Source: an uncultured Bacteroides sp. (GTDB lineage Bacteria; Bacteroidota; Bacteroidia; Bacteroidales; Bacteroidaceae). From it: a stretch of 64,000 bases of DNA. How positions within the stretch are numbered: the first letter of the stretch is position 1; the number at the start of each line of letters is the position of its first letter. Below the pieces are notes generated by a model, which searched no databases, was not told the origin of the DNA, and was given only the letters and a program-made list of their open reading frames with translations. The stretch is taken from positions 1 through 64,000 of the forward strand of contig CASENM010000027.1 in assembly GCA_949289295.1 (NCBI GenBank). Direction: 5' to 3'. Of this stretch, positions 8,368-16,223 are shown piece after piece. Made by a program: the position numbers and the translations under genes.

Positions 8368-9210
8368 ATGGGTGATACGAAATTTGACGGGATTGTTTTT
8401 GTCGATACCTGGCAGGAACTTAACATCTTGCGGTATGTGGGAAGGGTGATCCATATCCTTTGCCGAAAGGGCAATATGGGGTTTACTTTCCAGGACACCC
8501 ATTATAACATTTCTTCCGGGGATTATGTGATTCTGCCCAATGCGGCGTTTGCTTCAGACTTCTCAGCGTCAGATGACTTTCAAGGTATCCTGATGAACCT
8601 CTCGGAAGCATTCGTCACTTCGATAGCCATCCGCAGCAATTATGGCATCATAGGACATCTGTCGCTCTTGCGGAATCCGGTCATGAGACTTTCCGAACGG
8701 GACTTCCGGATATGCGAGGCGGCCTTGCGATATCTGCGTATGCGTATGGAGGAAGAAAAGCATTTTTTTCGCGAAGAATTATTGGGCAGTCTGCTGACCG
8801 CGCACATTCTTGACCTGTACGACATTCACGCACGCAGTCACAAGGACCTGCAAGTGTCGGAGCGCGTCACCTCCCTGTTGCGGAATTTCATAGAATTGCT
8901 GTACAACGGTGAGTATGTCCGGAACAGAGACCTTGAATCTTACGCTTCGCGTCTCTGCATCACGCCTCACTATTTGTCGGAAATATGTAAGAAGATAAGC
9001 GGAAAGCCTGCCTCTTACTGGATTGAACGCTTCACCATGCAGGAAATCACCCGTCTGCTCCGGCGGAAGGAGCTTTCGTTGACGGAAATCGCGGAACGGA
9101 TGAATTTCTCTTCCGTGTCTTATTTCAGCCGGTATGTGCAAAAGCGAATCAATCTGTCGCCATCGGAATATAGGAAGAACTGCTGGCGGAATTGTAAAAT
9201 CTACAGGTAA
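8368..9210 (+). CDS. AraC-family transcriptional regulator
   Basis: The 280 aa protein has an N-terminal cupin-like sensing part (about 10-150, with DTHYNISSGDYVILPNAA) and a C-terminal double helix-turn-helix (about 180-278, with LCITPHYLSEICKKISGKPA and LTEIAERMNFSSVSYFSRYV). The start is placed at the ATG at 8368 (MGDTKFDG), 28 bp after the -7 element at 8332-8339; the longer frame from 8296 would begin upstream of that promoter. The gene is divergent from the aldo/keto reductases and is their likely regulator, by context. Confidence 0.88.
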   Translation: MGDTKFDGIVFVDTWQELNILRYVGRVIHILCRKGNMGFTFQDTHYNISSGDYVILPNAAFASDFSASDDFQGILMNLSEAFVTSIAIRSNYGIIGHLSLLRNPVMRLSERDFRICEAALRYLRMRMEEEKHFFREELLGSLLTAHILDLYDIHARSHKDLQVSERVTSLLRNFIELLYNGEYVRNRDLESYASRLCITPHYLSEICKKISGKPASYWIERFTMQEITRLLRRKELSLTEIAERMNFSSVSYFSRYVQKRINLSPSEYRKNCWRNCKIYR

Positions 9211-9392
9211 TGACAACGTGCTGGCAGAACGGACCTTCTTCCTTCTCACAAGGCTCAAAGACAAACATCCTGTGTCTCCGTGGTTTTGCATTGATTCCGG
9301 TTCAGAGCGTCATACGCCGAAGGATTGGGGGATTATGGAGGGGGGAGGATACAGGAAAAACATTTCTGTTGCAAAAAAACAGGGGAAAAACA
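9211..9392. other. Intergenic stretch between the AraC gene and the thr promoter
   Basis: I see no gene here. Around 9254-9290 a CTGTGTCTCCGTGG stretch weakly resembles the CAGAGA-type repeats seen at 18 and 24.8 kb, but it has no partner arm and I do not call it a repeat. Confidence 0.4.
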
Positions 9393-9422
9393 TTTGTTTG
9401 TAGAAAAATGTTGTTATATTTG
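9393..9422 (+). promoter_or_regulatory. Promoter of the threonine operon
   Basis: A -33 TTTG at 9393-9396 is followed after 18 nt by the -7 element TATATTTG at 9415-9422, matching the Bacteroidetes primary-sigma consensus. Transcription would start near 9428, about 15 nt before the leader peptide ATG. Confidence 0.75.
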
Positions 9423-9443
9423 CCGTCGAGAAAACAATAATCC

Positions 9444-9533
9444 ATGACTGAACGCTGTCTTTATATCATCTTGACGGGAACGGGGCTTATGTCCCTCACC
9501 ACATCTGCTACCGGGATGACCCCTCGGGGGTAA
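9444..9533 (+). CDS. thrL: Thr-rich leader peptide of the thr operon (candidate attenuator)
   Basis: A 29-codon reading frame with ATG at 9444 and TAA at 9531. Seven of 29 residues are threonine (ACT, ACG, ACG, ACC, ACA, ACC, ACC), including the dense stretch LTTSATGMT. There are also two adjacent Ile codons and two internal Met codons; Met and Ile are the other products of this pathway. It sits between a good promoter and a small terminator, in front of thrA. This is the layout of enterobacterial thrL, but the peptide is unrelated in sequence. The symbol is by analogy only. Ribosome stalling on Thr codons is inferred, not shown. Confidence 0.68.
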   Translation: MTERCLYIILTGTGLMSLTTSATGMTPRG

Positions 9534-9567
9534 GGATAGTATATATGTGCGCTTCTACGTGAAACGC

Positions 9568-9591
9568 GTCTGCGGATGCAGACATTTTTCG
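9568..9591 (+). terminator. Attenuator terminator before thrA
   Basis: GTCTGC (9568-9573) and GCAGAC (9578-9583) form a perfect 6-bp stem with loop GGAT, followed by ATTTTTCG. It lies 34 nt after the leader stop codon and 92 nt before thrA. A second hairpin, ACCCC-TCG-GGGGT (9519-9531), overlaps the last leader codons and the first base of its stop and could act as the pause structure. An antiterminator fold is not obvious by eye. Confidence 0.65.
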
Positions 9592-9675
9592 TTATCAGAT
9601 AATCAATATCATTAGTTTTTTAATTCTGTCGCGGAACGGTGGGTTTCCGGCGGCACAAATATATAAAGTAGGCAC

Positions 9676-12108
9676 ATGAAAGTTTTGAAATTCGGCGGTA
9701 CATCCGTAGGTTCTGTCAACAGCATGTTGAGTGTAAAAAAAATAGTGGAAGCAATTGATGACAAGGTGATAGTAGTGGTGTCCGCTTTGGGGGGGATTAC
9801 CGACAAACTGATCGGTACTTCCAAAATGGCGGCGGAGGGAAATGATGAATATGAGAAAGGCATGAAGGAAATCATCAACCGCCATATCGAGATGGTATAT
9901 ACGGTGATTCCTGCCGGACGGGGGCGTGAACTGCTGCTTGATCTGGTGAATGAACTGCTGAACGAACTGAAAGACATCTTCCAGGGAATCTATCTTATCC
10001 GTGACCTTTCGCCGAAGACTTCCGCCACTATCGTAAGTTATGGCGAACGCCTGTCGTCTATCATTGTAGCCACTTTGATTGAGGGGGCCGTGTGGTATGA
10101 TTCGCGCAATTTCATCAAGACGGAGAAAAAGCACAACAAGCATATTCTGGATTCGGAACTGACTTCCCGGCTGGTCCGCGAGACGTTTAAGGAGTTGCCG
10201 GACGTGGCTTTGGTGCCGGGATTCATTTCTACGGACAAATATACGGGCGAGGTGACTAATCTGGGACGGGGAGGCTCGGACTATACGGCTTCCATCATTG
10301 CCGCGGCTCTTGATGCCGACATACTGGAGATATGGACGGATGTGGACGGGTTCATGACTGCCGATCCGAGAGTGATCAGTACGGCTTATCCGATTGCGGA
10401 ATTGAGTTATGTGGAGGCGATGGAACTTTGTAACTTCGGCGCGAAGGTGGTCTATCCGCCTACCATCTATCCGGTATGCCACAAGAACATTCCGGTTCTC
10501 ATCAAGAATACGTTTAATCCGGAAGCGGCAGGAACTATTATCAAGCAGGAAGCTGACCATTCGTCGAAAGCCATCAAAGGCATCTCTTCCATCAACGACA
10601 CTTGTCTGATTACGATGACAGGATTGGGTATGGTAGGGGTGATCGGTGTGAATTACCGTATCTTCAAGGCTTTGGCCAAAAACGGCATCAGTGTGTTTCT
10701 GGTATCGCAGGCTTCGTCGGAAAATTCCACTTCCATCGGTGTGCGCAATGAAGACGCGGCATTGGCTTGCGAAGTGCTGAACGAAGAGTTTGCGAAGGAA
10801 ATAGAAATGGGCGAAATCTTCCCGATGAAAGCGGAAGGCGGTCTGGCAACTATAGCTATCGTGGGTGAGAACATGAAGCATACGCCGGGCATTGCCGGAA
10901 AGCTGTTCGGCACATTAGGCCGGAACGGAATCAATGTGATTGCCTGTGCACAGGGAGCATCCGAAACCAATATTTCGTTTGTGGTGGACGGCGGTTCGTT
11001 GCGCAAGTCGCTCAATGTGATTCATGACTCGTTTTTTCTGTCCGAGTATCAGGTGCTGAACCTGTTTATCTGCGGTATCGGTACGGTAGGAGGAAGTCTT
11101 GTGGAGCAGATTCATGGACAACAGGAAAAATTGAAACAGGAGCGCGGACTGAATCTGAAGGTAGTCGGCATAGCCAACGGACATAAGGCATTGTTCTGCC
11201 GGTCGGGTATCGACCTGGACAATTTCCGTCAGGAGCTGGAAGAGAAAGGTATGCCTTCTTCCCCCCAGGTGCTTCATGACGAGATTATCGGCATGAACAT
11301 CTTCAATTCGGTATTTGTGGACTGTACGGCGAGTGAGGACATTGCCGGTTTGTATAAGGATTTCCTCAGTCATAACATTTCGGTGGTGGCGGCCAATAAG
11401 GTGGCTGCTTCATCGGAGTATGACATCTATGCCGAACTGAAACATATAGCCCGTCAGAGAGGGGTGAAGTTTTTGTTTGAAACGAATGTGGGTGCCGGAC
11501 TTCCGGTCATCAATACCATCAACGACCTGATAAACAGCGGTGACAAGATTCTGAAAATCGAGGCTGTGGTGAGCGGGACTCTGAACTATATTTTCAATAC
11601 ACTCAGTGCAGACATGCCGCTGAGCGCGACAATCCGCAAGGCCATGGAGGAAGGTTATTCCGAGCCGGACCCGCGCATTGACCTGAGCGGGAAAGACGTG
11701 ATACGCAAACTGGTGATTCTGGCCCGTGAGGCCGGGTATCGTCTGGATCAGGAAGATGTGGAGAAGCATCTCTTTATACCTGACACCTATTTTGAAGGTT
11801 CGCTGGATGATTTCTGGAGAAATATCACCCGACTGGATACGGACTTCGAGGCGCGCCGCAAGAAACTGGAGGCTGAAGGAAAACGCTGGCGTTTCGTCGC
11901 ACGTCTGGAGGACGGGAAAGGCACGGTTTCGCTGGTGGAGGTGGACAGCCGTCATCCTTTCTATAATCTGGAAGGAAGCAACAACATCATTCTGCTTACA
12001 ACTGAACGATATAATGAATATCCGATGCTGATTCAAGGCTATGGCGCGGGCGCAAGCGTGACTGCCGCCGGTGTGTTTGCCGACATCATGAGCATCGCCA
12101 ACATTTAA
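9676..12108 (+). CDS. thrA: Bifunctional aspartokinase / homoserine dehydrogenase
   Basis: Catalyses the first step (aspartate phosphorylation) and the third step (aspartate semialdehyde to homoserine) of threonine and methionine synthesis. The 810 aa protein matches the usual ThrA length. The kinase part spans about 1-290, with KFGGTSVGS at 5-13 and the GRGGSDYTAS loop near 198. Two ACT regulatory repeats span about 300-450 (for example GMVGVIGV and GIAGKLFGTLGRNGINV). The dehydrogenase starts near 460 with the Rossmann loop GIGTVGGSL, then AANK and NVGAGLP motifs. It is first in thrA-apgM-thrC, 4 bp from the next gene, and is probably under leader-peptide attenuation plus allosteric feedback through the ACT domains. 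Confidence 0.97.
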   Translation: MKVLKFGGTSVGSVNSMLSVKKIVEAIDDKVIVVVSALGGITDKLIGTSKMAAEGNDEYEKGMKEIINRHIEMVYTVIPAGRGRELLLDLVNELLNELKDIFQGIYLIRDLSPKTSATIVSYGERLSSIIVATLIEGAVWYDSRNFIKTEKKHNKHILDSELTSRLVRETFKELPDVALVPGFISTDKYTGEVTNLGRGGSDYTASIIAAALDADILEIWTDVDGFMTADPRVISTAYPIAELSYVEAMELCNFGAKVVYPPTIYPVCHKNIPVLIKNTFNPEAAGTIIKQEADHSSKAIKGISSINDTCLITMTGLGMVGVIGVNYRIFKALAKNGISVFLVSQASSENSTSIGVRNEDAALACEVLNEEFAKEIEMGEIFPMKAEGGLATIAIVGENMKHTPGIAGKLFGTLGRNGINVIACAQGASETNISFVVDGGSLRKSLNVIHDSFFLSEYQVLNLFICGIGTVGGSLVEQIHGQQEKLKQERGLNLKVVGIANGHKALFCRSGIDLDNFRQELEEKGMPSSPQVLHDEIIGMNIFNSVFVDCTASEDIAGLYKDFLSHNISVVAANKVAASSEYDIYAELKHIARQRGVKFLFETNVGAGLPVINTINDLINSGDKILKIEAVVSGTLNYIFNTLSADMPLSATIRKAMEEGYSEPDPRIDLSGKDVIRKLVILAREAGYRLDQEDVEKHLFIPDTYFEGSLDDFWRNITRLDTDFEARRKKLEAEGKRWRFVARLEDGKGTVSLVEVDSRHPFYNLEGSNNIILLTTERYNEYPMLIQGYGAGASVTAAGVFADIMSIANI

Positions 12109-12112
12109 GGTT

Positions 12113-13324
12113 ATGAAACATCTGATTATTTTGGGCGACGGTATGGCGGACTGGGCCGTACCTGAGCTGGGGAACAAGACCTTGCTGCAATATGCGGAGA
12201 CACCCAATATGGACCGGCTGGCCCGGATGGGGCGGACAGGCATACTGAAGACGGTGGCCGACGGTTTTCATCCGGGAAGCGAGGTGGCCAACATGTCGGT
12301 GATGGGATATGACCTCCCGAAGGTGTACGAGGGTAGAGGGGTGCTTGAAGCCGCCAGCATCGGTGTTGAACTGAAGCCTGGCGATATGGCCATGCGTTGC
12401 AACATCGTATGTGTGGAGGGGGAAATGCTCAAGAATCATTCGGCAGGACATATCACGACGGAAGAAGCGGACCAATTGATTAAATGCCTGGATGAAAAAT
12501 TGGGCTCTGACCGTATTCATTTTTATACGGGCGTGCAATACCGTCATTTGCTGGTGGTGAAAGGGGGCGACAAGCGTCTGGCCTGTGTGCCGCCGCACGA
12601 TATTCCATTGCAGCCTTTCCGTCCGAATATGGTGAAGGCCCTTTGCCATGAGGCGCAGGAAACGGCTGATCTGTTGAATGCGCTGGTCTTGAAGTCGCAG
12701 GAATTGCTTGCCGGCCATCCGGTCAACCTGAAACGTATTGCGGAGGGGAAGGACCCGGCCAACAGCATTTGGCCGTGGAGTCCCGGTTATCGTCCGGAGA
12801 TGGAGCCGCTTGCCGAGAAATATCCTTCGGTCGGGAAAGGTGCGGTGATTACGGCGGTCGATCTGATCCGTGGAATCGGACGTTATGCAGGGTTGCGCTG
12901 CATAGATGTGGAAGGAGCGACAGGACTATATACCACGAACTATGAAGGGAAGGCCCAGGCTGCCGTCGAGGCGTTGAAAACGGATGATTTCGTGTATCTG
13001 CACGTAGAAGCCAGTGATGAGGCCGGCCATGAGGGAGATGTGCCCTTGAAACTGAAAACGATCGAATATCTCGACCGCCGTATAGTGGGACCGGTCTATG
13101 AGGCGGTGAAGGATTGGGACGAACCGGTGGCCATTGCCGTGCTTCCCGATCACCCCACTCCCTGCGAGTTGCGTACGCATACCAGCGAACCGGTACCGTT
13201 TCTTGTCTATTATCCCGGAATCGAGCCTGACTCGGTGCAGACGTATGATGAAGTGTCGTGCCAGGAAGGTGGTTATGGCAGACTGGAAAAGGATGAGTTT
13301 ATGAATCTGTTTATGAATATCTAA
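12113..13324 (+). CDS. ApgM-family phosphotransferase, probable homoserine kinase
   Basis: By sequence this is an archaeal-type cofactor-independent phosphoglycerate mutase (alkaline phosphatase superfamily, 403 aa). Visible motifs are LGDGMAD with metal ligand D9, NMSVMGYD with candidate nucleophile S62, HVEASDEAGHEGD, and LPDHPTPCELRTHT. By position between thrA and thrC, with no thrB of the GHMP type present, it most likely supplies the missing homoserine kinase step; ApgM-like homoserine kinases are known from Bacteroidetes and some other bacteria. Many databases still label it phosphoglycerate mutase. It lies 4 bp after thrA and 15 bp before thrC. Confidence 0.9.
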   Translation: MKHLIILGDGMADWAVPELGNKTLLQYAETPNMDRLARMGRTGILKTVADGFHPGSEVANMSVMGYDLPKVYEGRGVLEAASIGVELKPGDMAMRCNIVCVEGEMLKNHSAGHITTEEADQLIKCLDEKLGSDRIHFYTGVQYRHLLVVKGGDKRLACVPPHDIPLQPFRPNMVKALCHEAQETADLLNALVLKSQELLAGHPVNLKRIAEGKDPANSIWPWSPGYRPEMEPLAEKYPSVGKGAVITAVDLIRGIGRYAGLRCIDVEGATGLYTTNYEGKAQAAVEALKTDDFVYLHVEASDEAGHEGDVPLKLKTIEYLDRRIVGPVYEAVKDWDEPVAIAVLPDHPTPCELRTHTSEPVPFLVYYPGIEPDSVQTYDEVSCQEGGYGRLEKDEFMNLFMNI

Positions 13325-13339
13325 CAATGACAATCAATT

Positions 13340-14641
13340 ATGAAATATTATAGTACAAACCGGCAGGCTGCCGACGCCTCTCTGGAAGAGGCGGTAGTGA
13401 AAGGGCTTGCCTCAGACAAGGGACTGTTCATGCCCTATGAAATCAAACCGCTTCCGGCATCGTTTTATGACGAAATTGACCGGTTGTCATTCCAGGAAAT
13501 CGCCTGTCGGGTGGCCGGTGCTTTTTTCGGGGATGACATTCCGGCTGATACATTGGATCAAATCGTATGTGACACGCTGAGCTTCGACGTACCTGCGGTG
13601 AAGGTGAAGGAAAACATTTACTCGCTGGAGTTGTTTCATGGTCCTACCTTGGCATTCAAGGATGTGGGCGCACGTTTCATGGCCCGTCTTCTGGGCTATT
13701 TCATCCGTAAGGAGGGAAAGAAGCAGGTGAATGTGCTGGTGGCCACGTCGGGCGATACGGGAAGTGCGGTGGCAAACGGTTTTCTGGGTGTCGACGGAAT
13801 CCAGGTGTATGTGCTTTATCCGAAAGGGAAGGTGAGCGAAATCCAGGAGAAGCAGTTTACGACACTGGGACAGAATATCACCGCAATCGAAGTGGACGGC
13901 ACGTTCGATGATTGTCAGGCACTGGTGAAGAACGCGTTCATGGACAAGGAACTGAACGCGCACATGCAGCTTACCTCTGCCAATTCCATCAATGTGGCCC
14001 GTTTCCTGCCTCAGGCGTTCTATTACTTCTATGCCTACGCGCAGCTGAAGAAGCTGGGGAAGGCAGACAATCTGGTGGTCTGCGTGCCGAGCGGAAATTT
14101 CGGGAATATCACTGCCGGACTCTTCGGCAAGCGGATGGGGCTTCCGGTCAGCCGTTTCATTGCGGCCAACAACCGGAATGACATTTTCTATCAGTATCTG
14201 AAAACCGGTCAGTATAATCCTCGTCCGTCTGTCTCGACTATCGCCAATGCGATGGACGTGGGCGATCCGAGCAATTTTGCTCGTATCCTCGACTTGTATC
14301 ATGGAAGTCATGAAGCCATCTGTGCGGAAATCAGTGGTGCGATTTATACCGACGGACAAATACGTGAAACCGTGAGAGAGGTATATGATGAGACTGGCTA
14401 TCTGCTCGACCCTCATGGGGCATGCGGTTATCGTGCATTGTCGGAAGGGCTGAAGCCCGGAGAAACCGGAGTATTCTTGGAAACAGCTCATCCGGCCAAG
14501 TTCCTTCAGACGGTGGAAGATATCATCGGTGCGGAAGTGAAAATACCCGAAAAGCTTCAGGCTTTCATGAAAGGCACCAAACAGAGTGTGCAGATGGGAA
14601 AAGATTTTGTCTCTTTCAAGACTTATTTGATGGAGCAGTAA
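13340..14641 (+). CDS. thrC: Threonine synthase
   Basis: A pyridoxal-phosphate enzyme that converts phosphohomoserine to threonine, last step of the operon's pathway. The 433 aa length is typical of the fold-type II family. PLP is expected on K107 (GPTLAFKDVGARF), with the phosphate loop ATSGDTGSAVANG near 150 and VPSGNFGNITAG near 245. The N-terminus YYSTNRQAADASLEEAVVKGL is characteristic. It closes the operon and is followed by a terminator-like hairpin. Confidence 0.97.
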   Translation: MKYYSTNRQAADASLEEAVVKGLASDKGLFMPYEIKPLPASFYDEIDRLSFQEIACRVAGAFFGDDIPADTLDQIVCDTLSFDVPAVKVKENIYSLELFHGPTLAFKDVGARFMARLLGYFIRKEGKKQVNVLVATSGDTGSAVANGFLGVDGIQVYVLYPKGKVSEIQEKQFTTLGQNITAIEVDGTFDDCQALVKNAFMDKELNAHMQLTSANSINVARFLPQAFYYFYAYAQLKKLGKADNLVVCVPSGNFGNITAGLFGKRMGLPVSRFIAANNRNDIFYQYLKTGQYNPRPSVSTIANAMDVGDPSNFARILDLYHGSHEAICAEISGAIYTDGQIRETVREVYDETGYLLDPHGACGYRALSEGLKPGETGVFLETAHPAKFLQTVEDIIGAEVKIPEKLQAFMKGTKQSVQMGKDFVSFKTYLMEQ

Positions 14642-14656
14642 GATACTTCTTGTCAT

Positions 14657-14719
14657 AAAAGGCACAGGGAGGCATATGGGTAAGAATTTTATCCTTGTGC
14701 GGCTCTGTGCCTTTTGTGG
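14657..14719 (+). terminator. Branched terminator-like hairpin after the thr operon
   Basis: AAAAGGCACAG (14657-14667) pairs with CTGTGCCTTTT (14705-14715). The 37-nt loop itself holds a smaller stem, GGGTAA with TTATCC (about 14678-14694). The structure crosses any upstream start of the thiF-like ORF, which argues for a later start of that gene. Confidence 0.6.
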
Positions 14720-14736
14720 TAATGGAAAAACGATTC

Positions 14737-15459
14737 ATGAGTATGGAATTATTGTCGGCAGAGGAAAAAGAACGTTACAGCCGCCAGATTATGCTGGAAG
14801 AAATTGGCGAAGAAGGGCAGTTGAAGCTGAAAGCGGCAAAGGTGCTGATTGTCGGAGTGGGCGGATTGGGTTCCCCCGTGGCACTTTATCTGGCAGGTGC
14901 CGGAGTGGGTACGCTTGGACTGGTGGACGACGATGTGGTGAGCAGGAGCAATCTTCAGCGGCAGGTGCTCTATTCGGAAGCCGAAACGGGAGAGATGAAG
15001 GTGTTTTGTGCCCGGAAGCGGCTGCTTTCACTGAACCAGACGATTCAGGTGGATGCCTATCCTGTCAGATTGACGGCGGACAATGCAGACAAGATTATCG
15101 GAAACTATGATATTGTGGTGGACGGATGTGACAATTTCACCACACGCTATCTGATGGATGATACGTGTGTCAGGCTCGGGAAAGTGTATGTGTACGGTGC
15201 TATCCGGGAGTTTGACGGACAAGTATCCGTGTTCAATGGGCGGGAAGGTTTCTCTTATCGGGATCTGTTTCCCGAAGAAAAGGAAATGCGTGACGTGACT
15301 CATCTTTCAAAGGCGGTATTGGGCATTACTCCGGGTCTGGTAGGTGCTGTGGAGGCCAACGAGACCTTGAAACTTATTCTGGGCTATGGAGATGTGTTGA
15401 GCGGCAAACTTTGGCATATTGACTTGAAAACGTTGGAAACACATACGATTTTTCTGTAA
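14737..15459 (+). CDS. ThiF/MoeB/HesA-type adenylyltransferase (E1-like)
   Basis: Activates the C-terminus of a small ubiquitin-like sulfur carrier by adenylation. Visible are the ERYSRQIMLEEIG opening, the ATP loop VLIVGVGGLGSPVALYL, the NLQRQVLY arginine motif, and DGCDNFTTRYL. The chain (about 240 aa) lacks the two CxxC zinc pairs found in many ThiF/MoeB proteins. The start is uncertain: ATG at 14722, 14737 and 14743 are all possible; 14695 would overlap the thrC terminator stem. The next gene is a ThiE-like protein, which favours a thiamine role, but no thiS, thiG or thiC is nearby. Confidence 0.85.
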   Translation: MSMELLSAEEKERYSRQIMLEEIGEEGQLKLKAAKVLIVGVGGLGSPVALYLAGAGVGTLGLVDDDVVSRSNLQRQVLYSEAETGEMKVFCARKRLLSLNQTIQVDAYPVRLTADNADKIIGNYDIVVDGCDNFTTRYLMDDTCVRLGKVYVYGAIREFDGQVSVFNGREGFSYRDLFPEEKEMRDVTHLSKAVLGITPGLVGAVEANETLKLILGYGDVLSGKLWHIDLKTLETHTIFL

Positions 15460-15513
15460 ATGTTAGGATAATTTGGGCGAGCGTGCTAACTTTGCAAATC
15501 ATTTTGAAATCGG

Positions 15514-16122
15514 ATGAAACTGATAGTAATTACCACTCCCAATTATTTTGTGGAGGAAGATAAGATAATCACCACGCTGTTTGATGAAGGCCTGGACATT
15601 CTGCATTTGCGAAAACCGGACACAGCACCGGTCTATGCGGAGCGTCTGCTTACACTCATCCCTGAAAGATACCATAAGCGTATCGTAGTTCATGACCATT
15701 TTTATCTGAAAGATGAATATAAGCTGAAGGGTATTCATCTGAACCATCGCAATCCGTTGCCTCCGGACAACTATACCGGCCATGTGAGTGCTTCATGCCA
15801 TACTCTCGATGAAGTGGAGGCCGACAAAAAAATGTGCGATTATGTGTTCCTGAGTCCCATTTTCGACAGTATCTCAAAAGAAGGACGGGAGTCGGCTTTC
15901 GCTCCTGAAACGATTCGTGAAGCTGCGAGTAAGGGAGTCATCGACAAGAAAGTCATCGCTTTGGGAGGGGTGGACGAAGAGAACATACTGCGCGTGAAAG
16001 ATTTCGGGTTCGGAGGAGCGGCAGTGCTGGGCGGATTGTGGAGTAAGTTCAACCCCGCTTCTGACTACAACTATCAGCCTCTTGTCGCTCATTTCAGAAG
16101 GCTCAAAGAGCTGGCCGACTGA
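15514..16122 (+). CDS. Thiamine phosphate synthase-like protein (ThiE/TenI family)
   Basis: A TIM-barrel protein of 202 aa. Family marks are DILHLRKPD, IVVHDH, GIHLNHRN, CDYVFLSPIFDSISKEG and IALGGVDEENI. ThiE joins the pyrimidine and thiazole phosphates of thiamine. Compared with typical ThiE, the second metal-ligand region (usually GxHLGQxD) reads GIHLNHRNP, so one aspartate seems absent and a TenI-like or altered role is possible. A -7 element TAACTTTG at 15487-15494 suggests its own promoter, 54 bp after the thiF-like gene. Confidence 0.8.
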   Translation: MKLIVITTPNYFVEEDKIITTLFDEGLDILHLRKPDTAPVYAERLLTLIPERYHKRIVVHDHFYLKDEYKLKGIHLNHRNPLPPDNYTGHVSASCHTLDEVEADKKMCDYVFLSPIFDSISKEGRESAFAPETIREAASKGVIDKKVIALGGVDEENILRVKDFGFGGAAVLGGLWSKFNPASDYNYQPLVAHFRRLKELAD

Positions 16123-16161
16123 GAAGGATATGGCGGACAACAACAAATTTATGCCCAATCG

Positions 16162-16193
16162 TTTGTCTGCTTGCGAGAAATGGCGTACCTTTG
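16162..16193 (+). promoter_or_regulatory. Promoter of prs
   Basis: TTTG at 16162-16165, 20 nt, then TACCTTTG at 16186-16193: a full match to the Bacteroidetes consensus. It also decides the prs start, since the in-frame ATG at 16191 overlaps the -7 element. Confidence 0.8.
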
Positions 16194-16223
16194 CATCATT
16201 ATTTGGCAATATATCTAAATACA

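Noticed and set aside
7383-8498. Long form of the third reductase with an 89-residue N-terminal extension
   Set aside because: The extension crosses the divergent promoter and AraC start; homology begins at the ATG at 8231.
9595-10881. 428-codon open frame antisense to thrA
   Set aside because: It is the shadow of a GC-skewed codon pattern; thrA on the other strand is unmistakable and the antisense protein resembles nothing.
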